A stretch of DNA of 64,000 nucleotides from NCBI RefSeq assembly GCF_015230015.1, contig NZ_JAAKZC010000002.1, positions 1 to 64,000 of the forward strand, written 5' to 3'. The translations under genes were made by a program, and so were the position numbers. Each line of letters begins with the position of its first letter. Within the stretch, counting starts at the first letter, position 1. The stretch is from Campylobacter concisus (GTDB lineage: Bacteria; Campylobacterota; Campylobacteria; Campylobacterales; Campylobacteraceae). This document shows positions 16,265-27,787 of this stretch, piece by piece. Under the pieces are notes generated by a model, which worked only from the letters and a program-made list of their open reading frames with translations, searched no databases and was not told the DNA's origin.

Positions 16265-19021
16265 ATGGACTACAAAGAGACGCTTTTACTCCCAGAGACA
16301 AATTTCCCGATGCGCGGAAATCTCCCACAAAATGAACCACAAAGACTAAAATCATGGTACGAAGACCGCAAGGTTTACGAAAAAATGAAGAAAAACCGCC
16401 AAAATGCGGCTAAAAGCTTCAACATCCACGACGGCCCTCCGTATGCAAACGGACACCTTCACATCGGCCATGCGCTAAATAAAATTTTAAAAGATATCAT
16501 CACAAAAACGCACTATTTTTACGGCGAAAACGTCCGCTACGTGCCAGGCTGGGACTGCCACGGCTTGCCGATCGAGCAGCAAGTAGAAGTTAAGCTTGGC
16601 GATAAGAAAAAAGAGCTTAGCAAGGTCGAGATCAGGGAGCTTTGCAGGCAGCACGCGAGAGAATTTATAGACATTCAAAGAAATGAATTTAAAAGCCTTG
16701 GCATCATCGGCGACTTTGAAAATCCATACATGACGATGAAATTTGAGTTTGAGGCTGACATCTACAAAGCGCTTTGCGAGATCGCTAAAAAGGGGCTTTT
16801 AGTAGAGAGAAGCAAGCCAGTTTATTGGAGCTGGGCGGCTAGATCGGCACTGGCTGAAGCTGAGGTCGAGTACGAGGAGAAAGAGGACTACTCTATTTAC
16901 GTAGCATTTGAGCTTGATAGCGACGCGCTAGAAAAGCTTGGCGTAAAAGAAGCAAGCGCTGTCATCTGGACGACTACGCCTTGGACGCTTCCAGCAAATC
17001 AAGCTATAAGCCTAAATCCAGATGAAATTTACGTCCTAACAGCTGAAAATTTGATCTTTGCAAAGCCGCTACTTGAAAGCGTTGTGCAGAGTGGTCTAAG
17101 CAAGGGCGAGGTCAAAAAAGAGTTTAAATCAAGTCTGCTTGAAAACGCTCACGCGATAAATCCGCTAAATGGCAGAAAGTCTAAATTTTTGCTAGGCGAT
17201 CACGTAATGATGGACGGCGGTACTGGACTTGTTCACACAGCGCCAGGTCACGGCGAGGACGACTACTACGTATGTTTGAAATATGGCTTTAGTGAAATTT
17301 TGATGCCAGTTGATGATGGCGGCTGCTACGATGAGAGCTTGAAGCACCACGGACTATTTAGAAGTGATGTGGTAGATGAGTTTGTCGGTATGCACATCTT
17401 TAAAGCAAATGAGAAAATTTTAGAGCTACTTGGCAAAAGCTTGCTTAGCGTCTCTAAATTTAGACACTCTTATCCATTTTGCTGGAGAACGCATAAGCCT
17501 GTCATTTATAGAGCCACAAAGCAGTGGTTTATAGCTATGGACGAGGCTAAACTAGACGGCAAAACACTTAGACAAACAGCGCTAAAAGAGCTTGAAAAGG
17601 TTAAATTCTACCCAAGCGTAGGCATAAAAAGAATAGGCTCTATGATAGAAAATCGCCCAGACTGGTGCATCTCTCGTCAGCGTGACTGGGGCGTGCCGAT
17701 CGCGTTTTTCAGAGATAAAGCGACAAAAGAAGTTATATTTGATAGTGAAATTTTAGACCACATCGTGGCTATCTTTAAAGAAAAAGGCGCTGATGCGTGG
17801 TGGGCGTTAAGTATAGACGAGCTTTTACCAAAAGGCACAAAATACAAGGCTGAAAATTTAGAAAAAGTGATGGACATCCTTGACGTTTGGTTTGATAGCG
17901 GCTCGACTTGGCATGCGGTCTTACAAAGCGACAACTACGACGCTGGCAAATACCCTGCAAGCATGTATCTTGAGGGCTCAGATCAGCACCGCGGCTGGTT
18001 TCAAAGCTCGCTTCTAGTAAGCACAGCTATAAATTCTCACGCACCTTACGAGAGCATCCTAACTCACGGCTTTACTGTCGATGCCAAGGGTGAAAAGATG
18101 AGCAAAAGTAAGGGTAACGTCATCGCTCCACAAGACGTGGCCAAGACTCACGGCGTGGAAATTTTACGCCTTTGGGTTGGCATGAGTGATTATTCAAGTG
18201 ATTTAAAAATAAGCGAAGATATATTAAAACAAATAAGCGAGCAGTACCGCAAAATACGCAACACTATACGCTTTTTACTAGCAAACGTAAATGATCTTGA
18301 GAGCCTAAATACAGAGTTTAACATCCTTGATAAGTGGATACTAGCACGCGCTAAAAAGGTCTTTGACGATGCGAGCGCTTGCTTTAAAAACTACGACTTT
18401 TCAAAGGGTTTTAACATCCTTTTAAATTTCCTCTCAGCCGATCTTAGCGGCGTATATCTTGACGTTTGCAAAGATAGACTCTACTGCGACGCAAAAGACG
18501 CCCCAAGAAGAAGATCAGCTCAAAGTGCGATGGCAATCATCACAAAGGCACTTTTGCCACTCATCGCTCCAACGCTTACTTACACCGTTGATGAGGTGAT
18601 GGACTACGCTCCAAAGATCATCAAAGGCGAGGCAAAAGACGCGTTTGACCTAGTCTATGAGCCAATCAAATTTGATCTTAGCTTTGAAGATGAGCTACTT
18701 TTTGCCAGCAGAGAGAAATTTAACGAGATCGTGGATGTTCTTAAGAAGGACAAAAAGATAAAATCAACTCTAGAGCTAAGCCTAGAGACCACAAACCACA
18801 ACATCACAGGCTACGATGAGCGCGAGGTGGCTGATCTTTACATGGTAAGCTCGGTTAGAGCTTATGATGATAGCGAGCCACTAGCTGAGTTTGAGCTAGA
18901 GGGCGATAAATTTAAGATCATAGCAAGCAACCTTCACAAATGCCCAAGATGCTGGAAATTTAACGCTAGCAAAGAAGACGCGCTATGCCCAAGATGCGAA
19001 GAGGTCATAAGTGCTAAGTGA
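16265..19021 (+). CDS. ileS: Isoleucyl-tRNA synthetase
   Basis: 918 residues, the usual length. It charges tRNA-Ile in the cytoplasm. Visible motifs are [12 protein letters not shown] (HIGH) near residue 58, the editing-domain [14 protein letters not shown] near 615, and a C-terminal Cys4 zinc finger (C-P-R-C and C-P-R-C). It heads a co-directional run ileS - small ORF - gatA - guaB - metX - xseB. The stop overlaps the following 34-residue ORF by 11 bases. Confidence 0.98.
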   Translation: MDYKETLLLPETNFPMRGNLPQNEPQRLKSWYEDRKVYEKMKKNRQNAAKSFNIHDGPPYANGHLHIGHALNKILKDIITKTHYFYGENVRYVPGWDCHGLPIEQQVEVKLGDKKKELSKVEIRELCRQHAREFIDIQRNEFKSLGIIGDFENPYMTMKFEFEADIYKALCEIAKKGLLVERSKPVYWSWAARSALAEAEVEYEEKEDYSIYVAFELDSDALEKLGVKEASAVIWTTTPWTLPANQAISLNPDEIYVLTAENLIFAKPLLESVVQSGLSKGEVKKEFKSSLLENAHAINPLNGRKSKFLLGDHVMMDGGTGLVHTAPGHGEDDYYVCLKYGFSEILMPVDDGGCYDESLKHHGLFRSDVVDEFVGMHIFKANEKILELLGKSLLSVSKFRHSYPFCWRTHKPVIYRATKQWFIAMDEAKLDGKTLRQTALKELEKVKFYPSVGIKRIGSMIENRPDWCISRQRDWGVPIAFFRDKATKEVIFDSEILDHIVAIFKEKGADAWWALSIDELLPKGTKYKAENLEKVMDILDVWFDSGSTWHAVLQSDNYDAGKYPASMYLEGSDQHRGWFQSSLLVSTAINSHAPYESILTHGFTVDAKGEKMSKSKGNVIAPQDVAKTHGVEILRLWVGMSDYSSDLKISEDILKQISEQYRKIRNTIRFLLANVNDLESLNTEFNILDKWILARAKKVFDDASACFKNYDFSKGFNILLNFLSADLSGVYLDVCKDRLYCDAKDAPRRRSAQSAMAIITKALLPLIAPTLTYTVDEVMDYAPKIIKGEAKDAFDLVYEPIKFDLSFEDELLFASREKFNEIVDVLKKDKKIKSTLELSLETTNHNITGYDEREVADLYMVSSVRAYDDSEPLAEFELEGDKFKIIASNLHKCPRCWKFNASKEDALCPRCEEVISAK

Positions 19022-19115
19022 GCCAGTAAGCGCAACTATCATAGTCGCAACGATCGCTGCGGTGGTCGTTGTTAGCTTGTTTGGCATATTTTTGGTTAAT
19101 AAATTTAAAGGATAA
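19011..19115 (+). CDS. 34-residue single-span membrane protein between ileS and gatA
   Basis: GTG start at 19011, stop TAA at 19113-19115. The protein begins M-L-S-E-P-V-S-A-T, has one very hydrophobic helix (about residues 9-29, rich in Val/Ile/Ala) and ends N-K-F-K-G, a positive-inside tail. It overlaps the ileS stop by 11 bases, so its translation is probably coupled. I recall a comparable tiny membrane ORF at the same place in C. jejuni, which supports it as real. Function unknown; it may be a membrane microprotein. Confidence 0.65.
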   Translation: MLSEPVSATIIVATIAAVVVVSLFGIFLVNKFKG

Positions 19116-19120
19116 AAATA

Positions 19121-21931
<2,811 letters not shown>

Positions 21932-21932
<1 letters not shown>

Positions 21933-23038
21933 TGTTAGACCTGCAAACTAGAACTATTAAATTTAACGAGCCACTCTATCTTGAGAGTGGCCGTATGCTA
22001 TCAAATTTCAAGCTTATTTATGAGACTTACGGCACGCTAAATGCTGATAAAAGCAACGTTATCGTGATCTGCCACGCACTAACTGGCTCGCACCACGCTG
22101 CTGGCACATACGCAGGAGATGAGAAAGCTGGCTGGTGGGACGGGCTAATAGGCAGCAAAAAGGCGGTCGATACCGATAAATTTTACGTTATTTGCGTAAA
22201 TATCCTAGGCTCGTGCTTTGGCTCGACTTCGCCGTTAAGCGTTGATAGAAGTAGTGGCAAAGAGTATAGGCTAAATTTCCCAGTCCTTGCCATAAGTGAC
22301 GTGGTAAAGGCGCAGATGAGGCTATTTAGCGAGCTTGGCATCACGAGGGCAAGAGCCGTGATAGGTGGCAGTCTTGGCGGTATGCAGGCACTTTGCTACG
22401 CTATCGAGTTTCCAGAATTTGCGCAGGATATCGTCATGCTTGCAAGCACCTATCAGACTAAGCCTTGGGCGATAGCCTTTAATAAAATCGCTATCGAGGC
22501 CATTTTGCACGATGAAAATTTCAAAAACGGCGAATACGATGTGGAATTTATAAGAAAAAATGGTCTAAAAGGTATGGCTTATGGCAGGATGGCAGGGCAC
22601 ATCAGCTTTTTAAGCCCTGATAGCATGGATAAGAAATTTGGACGAAACTACGTCGAAACTGACGGCCTTTACGATCTTTTTGGGCATTTTCAGGTCGATC
22701 GCTACATGGAGTATAACGGCTACAACTTCCCAAAGAGGTTTGACCCGCTAAGCTACCTATACATCGTAAAGATGATGAATATCTTTGACTGCACAAGGCA
22801 CTATGATAGCTTAAAAGATGCCCTTGCGCCGATCAAAGCAAATTTGCATCTCATCGCTTTTAAAGGCGATCTGCTCTTTCCGCCAAGCTGCATGAGAGAA
22901 ATTTATGACGCACTTTGCGAGATGGGCAGAGGCGCAAAGACAAATTTTGTAGAGATAGATAGCAACTACGGCCACGACGCCTTTTTGGTCGAGATAGAAA
23001 AATTTGATGGATATATAAAAAATATATTAAAAGGATAG
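21932..23038 (+). CDS. metX: Homoserine O-acetyltransferase
   Basis: 368 residues, alpha/beta hydrolase fold. It acetylates homoserine with acetyl-CoA for methionine synthesis. Visible are C-H-A-L-T-G-S near residue 46, the nucleophile elbow G-G-S-L-G-G-M-Q near 143, and the C-terminal Y-G-H-D-A-F-L carrying the catalytic His. The start is GTG overlapping the guaB TAG, so translation is coupled. Homoserine O-succinyltransferase activity cannot be excluded from sequence alone, but MetX-type proteins are mostly acetyltransferases. Confidence 0.93.
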
Positions 23039-23041
23039 AAA

Positions 23042-23233
23042 ATGGAGCAAAAAGAGCAAAGTTTTGAAGAGAAATTGGCCCTTGCGGATAAAATTTTAAA
23101 CGATCTAAATAAAGATGATGTGAGCTTAGAAAAGAGCATAAAGCTGCATGAGCAGGGCAAAAAGCTCTTAAACGAGGCAAGAGAAATTTTAGAAAACGCA
23201 AAACTTAGCATAAAGCAGGTGGATGATGAGTAA
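23042..23233 (+). CDS. xseB: Exodeoxyribonuclease VII small subunit
   Basis: 63 residues, all-helical and acidic, with F-E-E-K-L-A-L-A-D-K-I-L near the N-terminus and L-E-K-S-I-K-L-H-E-Q-G-K-K-L in the centre, the XseB pattern. It binds XseA to degrade single-stranded DNA. xseA is not in the window. It lies 3 bases after metX and overlaps the following gene by 11 bases. Confidence 0.88.
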   Translation: MEQKEQSFEEKLALADKILNDLNKDDVSLEKSIKLHEQGKKLLNEAREILENAKLSIKQVDDE

Positions 23234-24020
23234 AATTTGCGCCCTTCAGCTACCAACGCAGCCCTTAAGCGAGGCAAGGCTTGATTATTACCTTAAAATT
23301 TGCGCGGATGAAAACGTAAGGCTGGTTGTCCTTGGCGAATACGTGCTAAATAGCTTTTTTAAAGAGCTTGCCAGCATGCCAAAAAGCCTCATAAAAGAGC
23401 AGAGCGAGCGCAAAAAAGAGGCGCTATTTGCGATGGCAAAAAAGTATGATCTAAACATCATCGCACCTATCATAAATTTAAAAGGCAAGGAAATTTTTAA
23501 GAGCCTAGCTAAATTTAGCCCAACCCAAGTAAAACTCTACGATCAGCAAATTCTTATGCCTTATGCGCACTGGAACGAGGCGAAGTTTTTTAGCAATGCA
23601 AGCGAGGAGCTAAATTTACCTATCTTTACCTATGAGAAATTTAAGGTTGGCGTCATGTTTGGCTTCGAGGCGCATTTTGACGTGTGCTGGGCGTATATGA
23701 GCGCTAAAAAGGTCGATATCGTGCTTGTGCCAACGGCTTGCACGTTTTTCTCGCAGGCGCGCTGGGAGGAGCTTTTAAAGGTTAGAGCCTTCACAAACAA
23801 CCTCTATGTGCTTCGCGTAAACCGCGTGGGAAGCCACAAGGGTGAGGACGAGCAGTGGAGTTTTTACGGCGACTCGATGCTTATTAGCCCATTTGGCGAG
23901 GTCAAAAACAGACTTGGCAAAAATGAAGAGATGATGATCGATGAGCTTAGTAAAAAGGAGCTTAGCGAGGCTAGAAGCATCTGGGGCTTTATGCAGATCG
24001 AGGCGAAATTTAGGAAGTAG
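23223..24020 (+). CDS. Nitrilase-fold (carbon-nitrogen hydrolase) protein lacking catalytic Lys and Cys
   Basis: 265 residues with the nitrilase-superfamily order of motifs. The Glu is kept (G-E-Y near residue 39). The expected Lys in Y-x-K-x-x-L-x-P is Gln108 (Y-D-Q-Q-I-L-M-P), and the expected Cys in G-x-x-x-C-Y-E is Gly147 (G-V-M-F-G-F-E). Known enzymes of this family need the Glu-Lys-Cys triad, so I infer it is not an amidase. It may be a pseudoenzyme with a binding role. It overlaps xseB by 11 bases and precedes tag. Confidence 0.75.
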   Translation: MMSKICALQLPTQPLSEARLDYYLKICADENVRLVVLGEYVLNSFFKELASMPKSLIKEQSERKKEALFAMAKKYDLNIIAPIINLKGKEIFKSLAKFSPTQVKLYDQQILMPYAHWNEAKFFSNASEELNLPIFTYEKFKVGVMFGFEAHFDVCWAYMSAKKVDIVLVPTACTFFSQARWEELLKVRAFTNNLYVLRVNRVGSHKGEDEQWSFYGDSMLISPFGEVKNRLGKNEEMMIDELSKKELSEARSIWGFMQIEAKFRK

Positions 24021-24023
24021 GAA

Positions 24024-24581
24024 GTGAAACGCTACACCTGGGCGGAAAAGAGTGAATTTAGCAGGAGCTATCAGGGCTGCGAGTGGGGCAGGGTGGTCAA
24101 AGATGATAAGAAATTCTTTGAAATGCTCATTTTAGAGGGCTTTCAAGCAGGTCTTAGCTGGGACTATGTGCTACGAAAAAGAGCTGGGCTTGCTCAAATT
24201 TTAGACGGCTTTGATGCAAAAAAGATCGCACTTTATGATGAAAAGAAGCTTCAAAGCCTTTTAAGCTATGATAGAGCTATCAAAAACCGCCTTAAATTTA
24301 TTCACTGCCAAAAACGCCAAGGCTTTTTAGAGCTTTGCGCCGAGTTTGGCTCATTTCATAGCTATATCTATAAATTTACAGATAGCAAGCGCGCGATAAA
24401 CGACATAAAAATCGCCAAGTATATGCCAGTAAGCGGTGAGCTTTTATAGCCCATCTCAAAAGATATGAAAAAGCGTGACTTTAAATTTGTAGGCGCTGTG
24501 ATCATCTACTCGTTTTTACAGGGCGTTGGCGTCATCGATGATCACGAAAATGAGTGCTTTTGTAAAGGAATTTCGGAGTGA
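24024..24581 (+). pseudogene. tag: 3-methyladenine DNA glycosylase I gene with an in-frame amber stop
   Basis: GTG start at 24024. The frame runs 141 codons with the Tag pattern (E-W-G, F-E-M-L-I-L-E-G-F-Q-A-G-L-S-W), then meets TAG at 24447-24449. Translation of the same frame beyond it gives the missing Tag C-terminus (S-K-D-M-K-K-R-D-F-K-F-V-G-A and D-D-H-E-N-E-C-F-C) and a TGA at 24579-24581. A full product would be 185 residues, close to the family norm. The N-terminal zinc ligands of E. coli Tag (Cys4, His17) appear as Tyr and Gln. Either a nonsense mutation or a sequencing error; a stable truncated enzyme is unlikely. Confidence 0.85.
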
Positions 24582-24584
24582 AAT

Positions 24585-24938
24585 TTGAAACGAAGTGACG
24601 TTGAAAAATATATAAAAGAGAAATTTGACATTTTAGGTGAGCAAATTTTCCCAAAATATCCAAAATTTAGCGTCTTTCGTCACAAGAAAAATAAGAAGTG
24701 GTTTGCGCTACTTATGCAGCTAAGTGCAAGCAAGCTTGGTCTTGAAAGTGACGAGATGATAGAGGTTTTAAATCTAAAATGTAGCCCAGATCTAGCCATG
24801 GTGCTAGTTGATGAGCGGCAAATTTTTAAAGCATATCACATGAATAAAAAGCACTGGATAAGCGTAAATTTAAACTCCAAAATCTCACAAAAAACCATTT
24901 TTGACCTGATAGATGAAAGCTTTAGCTTAAGCAAATAA
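24585..24938 (+). CDS. MmcQ/YjbR family protein
   Basis: 117 residues, CyaY-like fold family, with F-R-H-K-K-N-K-K-W-F-A near the middle and the C-terminal H-M-N-K-K-H-W-I-S-V-N pattern typical of YjbR. Family members are thought to bind DNA, but their role is unclear. The start is TTG with a CGGAG site overlapping the tag C-terminal remnant. This is the last chromosomal gene before the integrated virus. Confidence 0.8.
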   Translation: MKRSDVEKYIKEKFDILGEQIFPKYPKFSVFRHKKNKKWFALLMQLSASKLGLESDEMIEVLNLKCSPDLAMVLVDERQIFKAYHMNKKHWISVNLNSKISQKTIFDLIDESFSLSK

Positions 24939-24950
24939 AAGCCATTTTCA

Positions 24951-24962
24951 GCCTTAGATTTT
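24951..24962 (+). repeat. Left 12-bp inverted repeat of the virus
   Basis: GCCTTAGATTTT, found as its exact reverse complement at 35396-35407. It lies 21 bases outside the endolysin stop codon. It could be a terminal or subterminal repeat bound by the recombinase. IS1111-group members of the IS110 family have subterminal inverted repeats of this size. Confidence 0.5.
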
Positions 24963-24982
24963 AAGATAAATGTCAAGAATAT

Positions 24983-25321
24983 TTAACAATTTCTTTCAAA
25001 ATGTGGCGTATCAAGAAAAGAAGTAAAATTGCCACCCCAGCGATTAAGACTATTTAGGCTCGTCCAGTAATTACCTATTTCTTGCAAGTCTTGCTTAGAT
25101 TGAAGCCATACGCCATTTTTAAAAATATGAAGATCAATAGCACAACGTTTTAAGTGATTTGACTGCATTGTTTTGCTTTTACCAGTATTGTAATAAATTT
25201 CTTGCTGGGCTTGCGTCCTTTCAAGCTCGCCACCCCTTACAGAATAACCATTTGTATGAAGATAAATCAAAAGCTTTTCAACGTCACGCATGAACGCTTC
25301 TTGATTTTCGCCAAGTGTCAT
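24983..25321 (-). CDS. M15-family peptidase, probable phage endolysin
   Basis: 112 residues from the ATG at 25321, preceded by AAAAGGAG. A longer frame from 25363 is rejected because it would read through that ribosome site. The zinc-peptidase pattern is visible: S-N-H-L-K-R-C-A-I-D-L near the centre and D-T-P-H-F-E at the end, giving His, Asp and His ligands as in L-alanyl-D-glutamate or D-Ala-D-Ala peptidases. It should cut the peptide stem of peptidoglycan. It follows the holin directly and is the last gene of the virus, before the left inverted repeat. Confidence 0.85.
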   Translation of the reverse strand: MTLGENQEAFMRDVEKLLIYLHTNGYSVRGGELERTQAQQEIYYNTGKSKTMQSNHLKRCAIDLHIFKNGVWLQSKQDLQEIGNYWTSLNSLNRWGGNFTSFLDTPHFERNC

Positions 25322-25325
25322 ATTA

Positions 25326-25625
25326 TTACTCCTTTTCAAGTTTTTTATTAATTGCTCTATCAATTATTGAATTTATCCACTCAGTGCCACGCCAAGAAAC
25401 GAAGCCACTAAGAGCAAGAGAAACTTTAAGATTATTTAAGAAGTAAAAAAATATCTCATAGCTTATCCAACAAAGAAACATAGAACTAAGAGAACTCAAA
25501 AGAAAGGAAAGAATTTTATACTTTGCCCTTTTATAATCAACGTGATCAAAATTTAAGATAGAAGCGATAAAGCCTATAATAAAAACAACGATTAAATAAT
25601 CATCATCTTTATTAAAATTATCCAT
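25326..25625 (-). CDS. Holin-like membrane protein
   Basis: 99 residues with about three hydrophobic segments (about 9-25, 38-52, 54-70) and a charged C-terminus ending K-K-L-E-K-E. The C-terminal F-V-S-W-R-G-T-E-W-I-N resembles phage holins that place a short amphipathic motif after the last helix. The start lies inside the end of the o-spanin gene, with AAAAGG as ribosome site. Position between the spanins and the endolysin supports the holin call. Confidence 0.7.
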   Translation of the reverse strand: MDNFNKDDDYLIVVFIIGFIASILNFDHVDYKRAKYKILSFLLSSLSSMFLCWISYEIFFYFLNNLKVSLALSGFVSWRGTEWINSIIDRAINKKLEKE

Positions 25626-25857
25626 TTATGCATCCTTTTAATAAATTTTCTATCTGAATATAATAGATTATAAGCCCCTTTAAACTATCTGGATCAGCTG
25701 GATTAAACAAAGGCTTTTTAGGAAGTTTTACATCACACTTTATGGGGATATAGACCTTTTGGATAGTAGTTTGCGGAGCTTTAGCAGAACAGCCAACAAA
25801 TAACACAATATAAGAAAGAAAGATAAAAAAGTAAATTTTATTTCTTATAGTAGTCAT
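25618..25857 (-). CDS. Rz1-like outer-membrane lipoprotein (o-spanin)
   Basis: 79 residues from the ATG at 25857 with a GGAG site; an upstream ATG at 25884 has no such site. A signal peptide ends in the lipobox-like L-F-V-G-C-S, so the Cys would be lipidated. The mature part is short and proline-bearing (K-L-P-K-K-P, N-P-A-D-P-D), as in Rz1 proteins. It overlaps the end of the i-spanin gene by about 20 bases, as in many Rz/Rz1 pairs. Its role would be fusion of inner and outer membranes at lysis. Confidence 0.75.
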   Translation of the reverse strand: MTTIRNKIYFFIFLSYIVLFVGCSAKAPQTTIQKVYIPIKCDVKLPKKPLFNPADPDSLKGLIIYYIQIENLLKGCING

Positions 25858-26224
25858 TGTTGAACTCCAAAAGCAAATTATCATAAAACTTTAGTTTTTC
25901 GCAATAATCACTATTGTTAGGTATTTTAATCTCACCAAAGCGTTTATTTAATTCTTGACTTAGCGAGCTATTATTTAAAGAAAGTTTTTCACTATCAATT
26001 TTTAATTGCTCGATTTTAGAATTTTGATAATCAATGATTAAAAAAGCGTTTTGAGTAGCTAGCTTTTCAACAGCTAGATCAGCTTTTAATTTAGTTGCTT
26101 CAGCTTCAAGATCGTTAATGCTATTTTTAAGAAAAAATATATATAAGACTAGAGTTGAATAAGCAAGGATATGAATAACTAGCCCCCTACTAAGTAGAGA
26201 GCTAAATTTTAAAAAAGAAAACAT
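25838..26224 (-). CDS. Rz-like inner-membrane spanin (i-spanin)
   Basis: 128 residues: one N-terminal membrane helix (about 14-33), then a long heptad-type coiled coil (about 36-105) and a C-terminal region with one Cys. This is the classic i-spanin layout. The ATG overlaps the stop of the upstream 112-residue gene (TAATG). Confidence 0.75.
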   Translation of the reverse strand: MFSFLKFSSLLSRGLVIHILAYSTLVLYIFFLKNSINDLEAEATKLKADLAVEKLATQNAFLIIDYQNSKIEQLKIDSEKLSLNNSSLSQELNKRFGEIKIPNNSDYCEKLKFYDNLLLEFNNDYYKK

Positions 26225-26562
26225 TATTTAACAGTTCTTGCACTTATGATATAAATATCATCAAATTTAACGCCGTTAAATGTTTTACCAGCGAGAGCCG
26301 TTTTTACTTGAGCTTCGTCAATACTAGGTTTTGAATAAAAGCTAAATGTAGCCTTATGACCTGCTTGACTTTTGCCAGTAATAGTGTATTCAATAACGCT
26401 AGGCTCGTTTGAATTGCCTTGCTCAGCGTCCCTATAAAGAATGTGATAAGTGCCTTCAAGAGCATTAGCGCAAAACGTTTGCGCTTCTGCACCAGAGCAA
26501 GGAAGAGAAAAATGATAAGTTCTACCATTTATCGTATTTTTAATTAAAACTTTTTCAGCCAT
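26224..26562 (-). CDS. Small unknown virus protein, possible structural protein
   Basis: 112 residues, soluble, Ser/Thr/Gly-rich and predicted mostly beta. A very strong AAGGAG ribosome site points to high expression. It contains two Cys near residues 22 and 31. It lies between the 115-residue protein and the lysis genes. The strong ribosome site, small size and beta content fit an abundant virion protein, but there is no recognised family. Confidence 0.6.
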   Translation of the reverse strand: MAEKVLIKNTINGRTYHFSLPCSGAEAQTFCANALEGTYHILYRDAEQGNSNEPSVIEYTITGKSQAGHKATFSFYSKPSIDEAQVKTALAGKTFNGVKFDDIYIISARTVK

Positions 26563-26572
26563 TTTTTACTCC

Positions 26573-26920
26573 TTATAGCCTATCAAATTTCAAAGTAACG
26601 TAATCGCATTTAGTCGTATCATCAAAACTAGCATTAAGATTATTTTTAAAATCTGCTACAAAATTTTGATACATATAGCTTTGCTTAACGTGTGGAATGG
26701 TTATCATGGTTGAAACCCTACCTGTCGGAGTTTTAGCACCAACAATAACACTTTTACGATTTAGTGGGTCTGGCGTAGCTGTAACGGCTGTGCCACCTTC
26801 TTGAAAAGAGGAATAAGTTTCGATCTTGCCAGCAAGAAGTGGGATCAAAGCGCTTTCGTCGCTACCAGTTGAAAAAACAAGGCTTTTCGAATAAAGTCCG
26901 TCAATTTGTTGTCTTAACAT
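26573..26920 (-). CDS. Small unknown virus protein, possible structural protein
   Basis: 115 residues, soluble, beta-rich, with a T-P-D-P-L-N-R-K-S-V-I-V-G-A stretch near the middle and N-F-V-A-D-F-K-N-N-L further on. The ribosome site is AAAGGAT. It is the first gene after the hairpin-rich region and probably starts a late transcript with the next gene and the lysis cassette. A coat or capsid-associated role is only inference. Confidence 0.6.
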   Translation of the reverse strand: MLRQQIDGLYSKSLVFSTGSDESALIPLLAGKIETYSSFQEGGTAVTATPDPLNRKSVIVGAKTPTGRVSTMITIPHVKQSYMYQNFVADFKNNLNASFDDTTKCDYVTLKFDRL

Positions 26921-27325
26921 TTTTTTTTATATCCTTTCTCGTCATTTAGACTTTTTTGATTTGTTTTTTTTTGTTAAAACGTTTTAAACGAGATAATATT
27001 AAGCAAAAAAGAAAAAGTTAAATAATTAAGAATATATTAAGCGGACGCTTCAGCGACGCTCAAACCGCTAGCGGTTTTCGTCCGCGATGTGTTTGCGTGG
27101 CGTTAGCTAGCAAAAAAACACTATAAATTTTAATTTCTTTTAAGTCATTAGCAGAAAACTAACGCCACAACGCAAACGAAATCAATTAAGCAGGGGGAAG
27201 GATCGGTAAAGGGTAAAGACTGAAAGAGAAAAAACAGACTTAAGGGGAAGAAAGAGAAAACACGGCACACACCGCAGAGCGGTGGTGATGCCGTGTTTGA
27301 AGAGAAGACAGAAACGAGAATAAGA
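26921..27325. other. Structured intergenic region of the virus, candidate replication origin/packaging signal
   Basis: 405 bp without a gene. From left to right: a 14-bp perfect palindrome TTAAAACGTTTTAA (26974-26987); GCGGACG (27041-27047) pairing with CGTCCGC (27079-27085) and enclosing the 16-bp palindrome AAACCGCTAGCGGTTT (27062-27077). Then a long inverted repeat, 27091-27106 with 27159-27177 (7 bp plus 9 bp around a 3-base bulge, about 52-base spacer). Last, a 10-bp stem AAACACGGCA / TGCCGTGTTT (27258-27267, 27289-27298) with an inner CACCGC-AGA-GCGGTG hairpin. This resembles the origin/packaging regions of small ssDNA phages. Confidence 0.6.
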
Positions 27326-27727
27326 TTATCTTAGTAAGGTGCAAGCTGGTCGGTTATACTGATTATAACGTTTAGTCTTTTGTAAAGAACCATTAGAATT
27401 GTAAAATTTAGCTATAAGAGTAGCTTTAGAAAAAAGAAAAGCTCTTAAAAAATCTACCGAGCAAAACTGCTTATCAAGATAAGTTTCAGCTTCATGCAAA
27501 GCATTAGCATCATTAAACAACACATATTCGACAACACAATTATCATTATCGACCAAAGGTGGATAACCATTGCAAGAAACTGTTTCAAGATAAGAATAAT
27601 TGCGACAAAGAACAAAAGCGGCTTCAGAAGAACTTATATCCATAAAAGCCTTTTTAAAATTATCAAATCTTGAACTAGAAAAAGAAAGACTAAAAAACAA
27701 ACATAATAAAAAAAATTTATTAAGCAT
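27326..27727 (-). CDS. Exported small virus protein
   Basis: 133 residues with a signal peptide (about 1-18, L-L-C-L-F-F-S-L-S-F-S-S-S) and about five Cys in the mature part, which could form disulfides in the periplasm. The ribosome site is AAAGGAC. No family recognised. It could act in superinfection exclusion, assembly or as a spike; none is supported by motif. Confidence 0.6.
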   Translation of the reverse strand: MLNKFFLLCLFFSLSFSSSRFDNFKKAFMDISSSEAAFVLCRNYSYLETVSCNGYPPLVDNDNCVVEYVLFNDANALHEAETYLDKQFCSVDFLRAFLFSKATLIAKFYNSNGSLQKTKRYNQYNRPACTLLR

Positions 27728-27787
27728 AATAGTCCTTTCTTTCTAAAAAATAGAATTAATGTAATTATAGATAAGCAAGATTAATTT

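Noticed and set aside
26921-27325. CRISPR array
   Set aside because: The repeats are inverted and differ from one another; there are no regularly spaced direct repeats and no cas genes.
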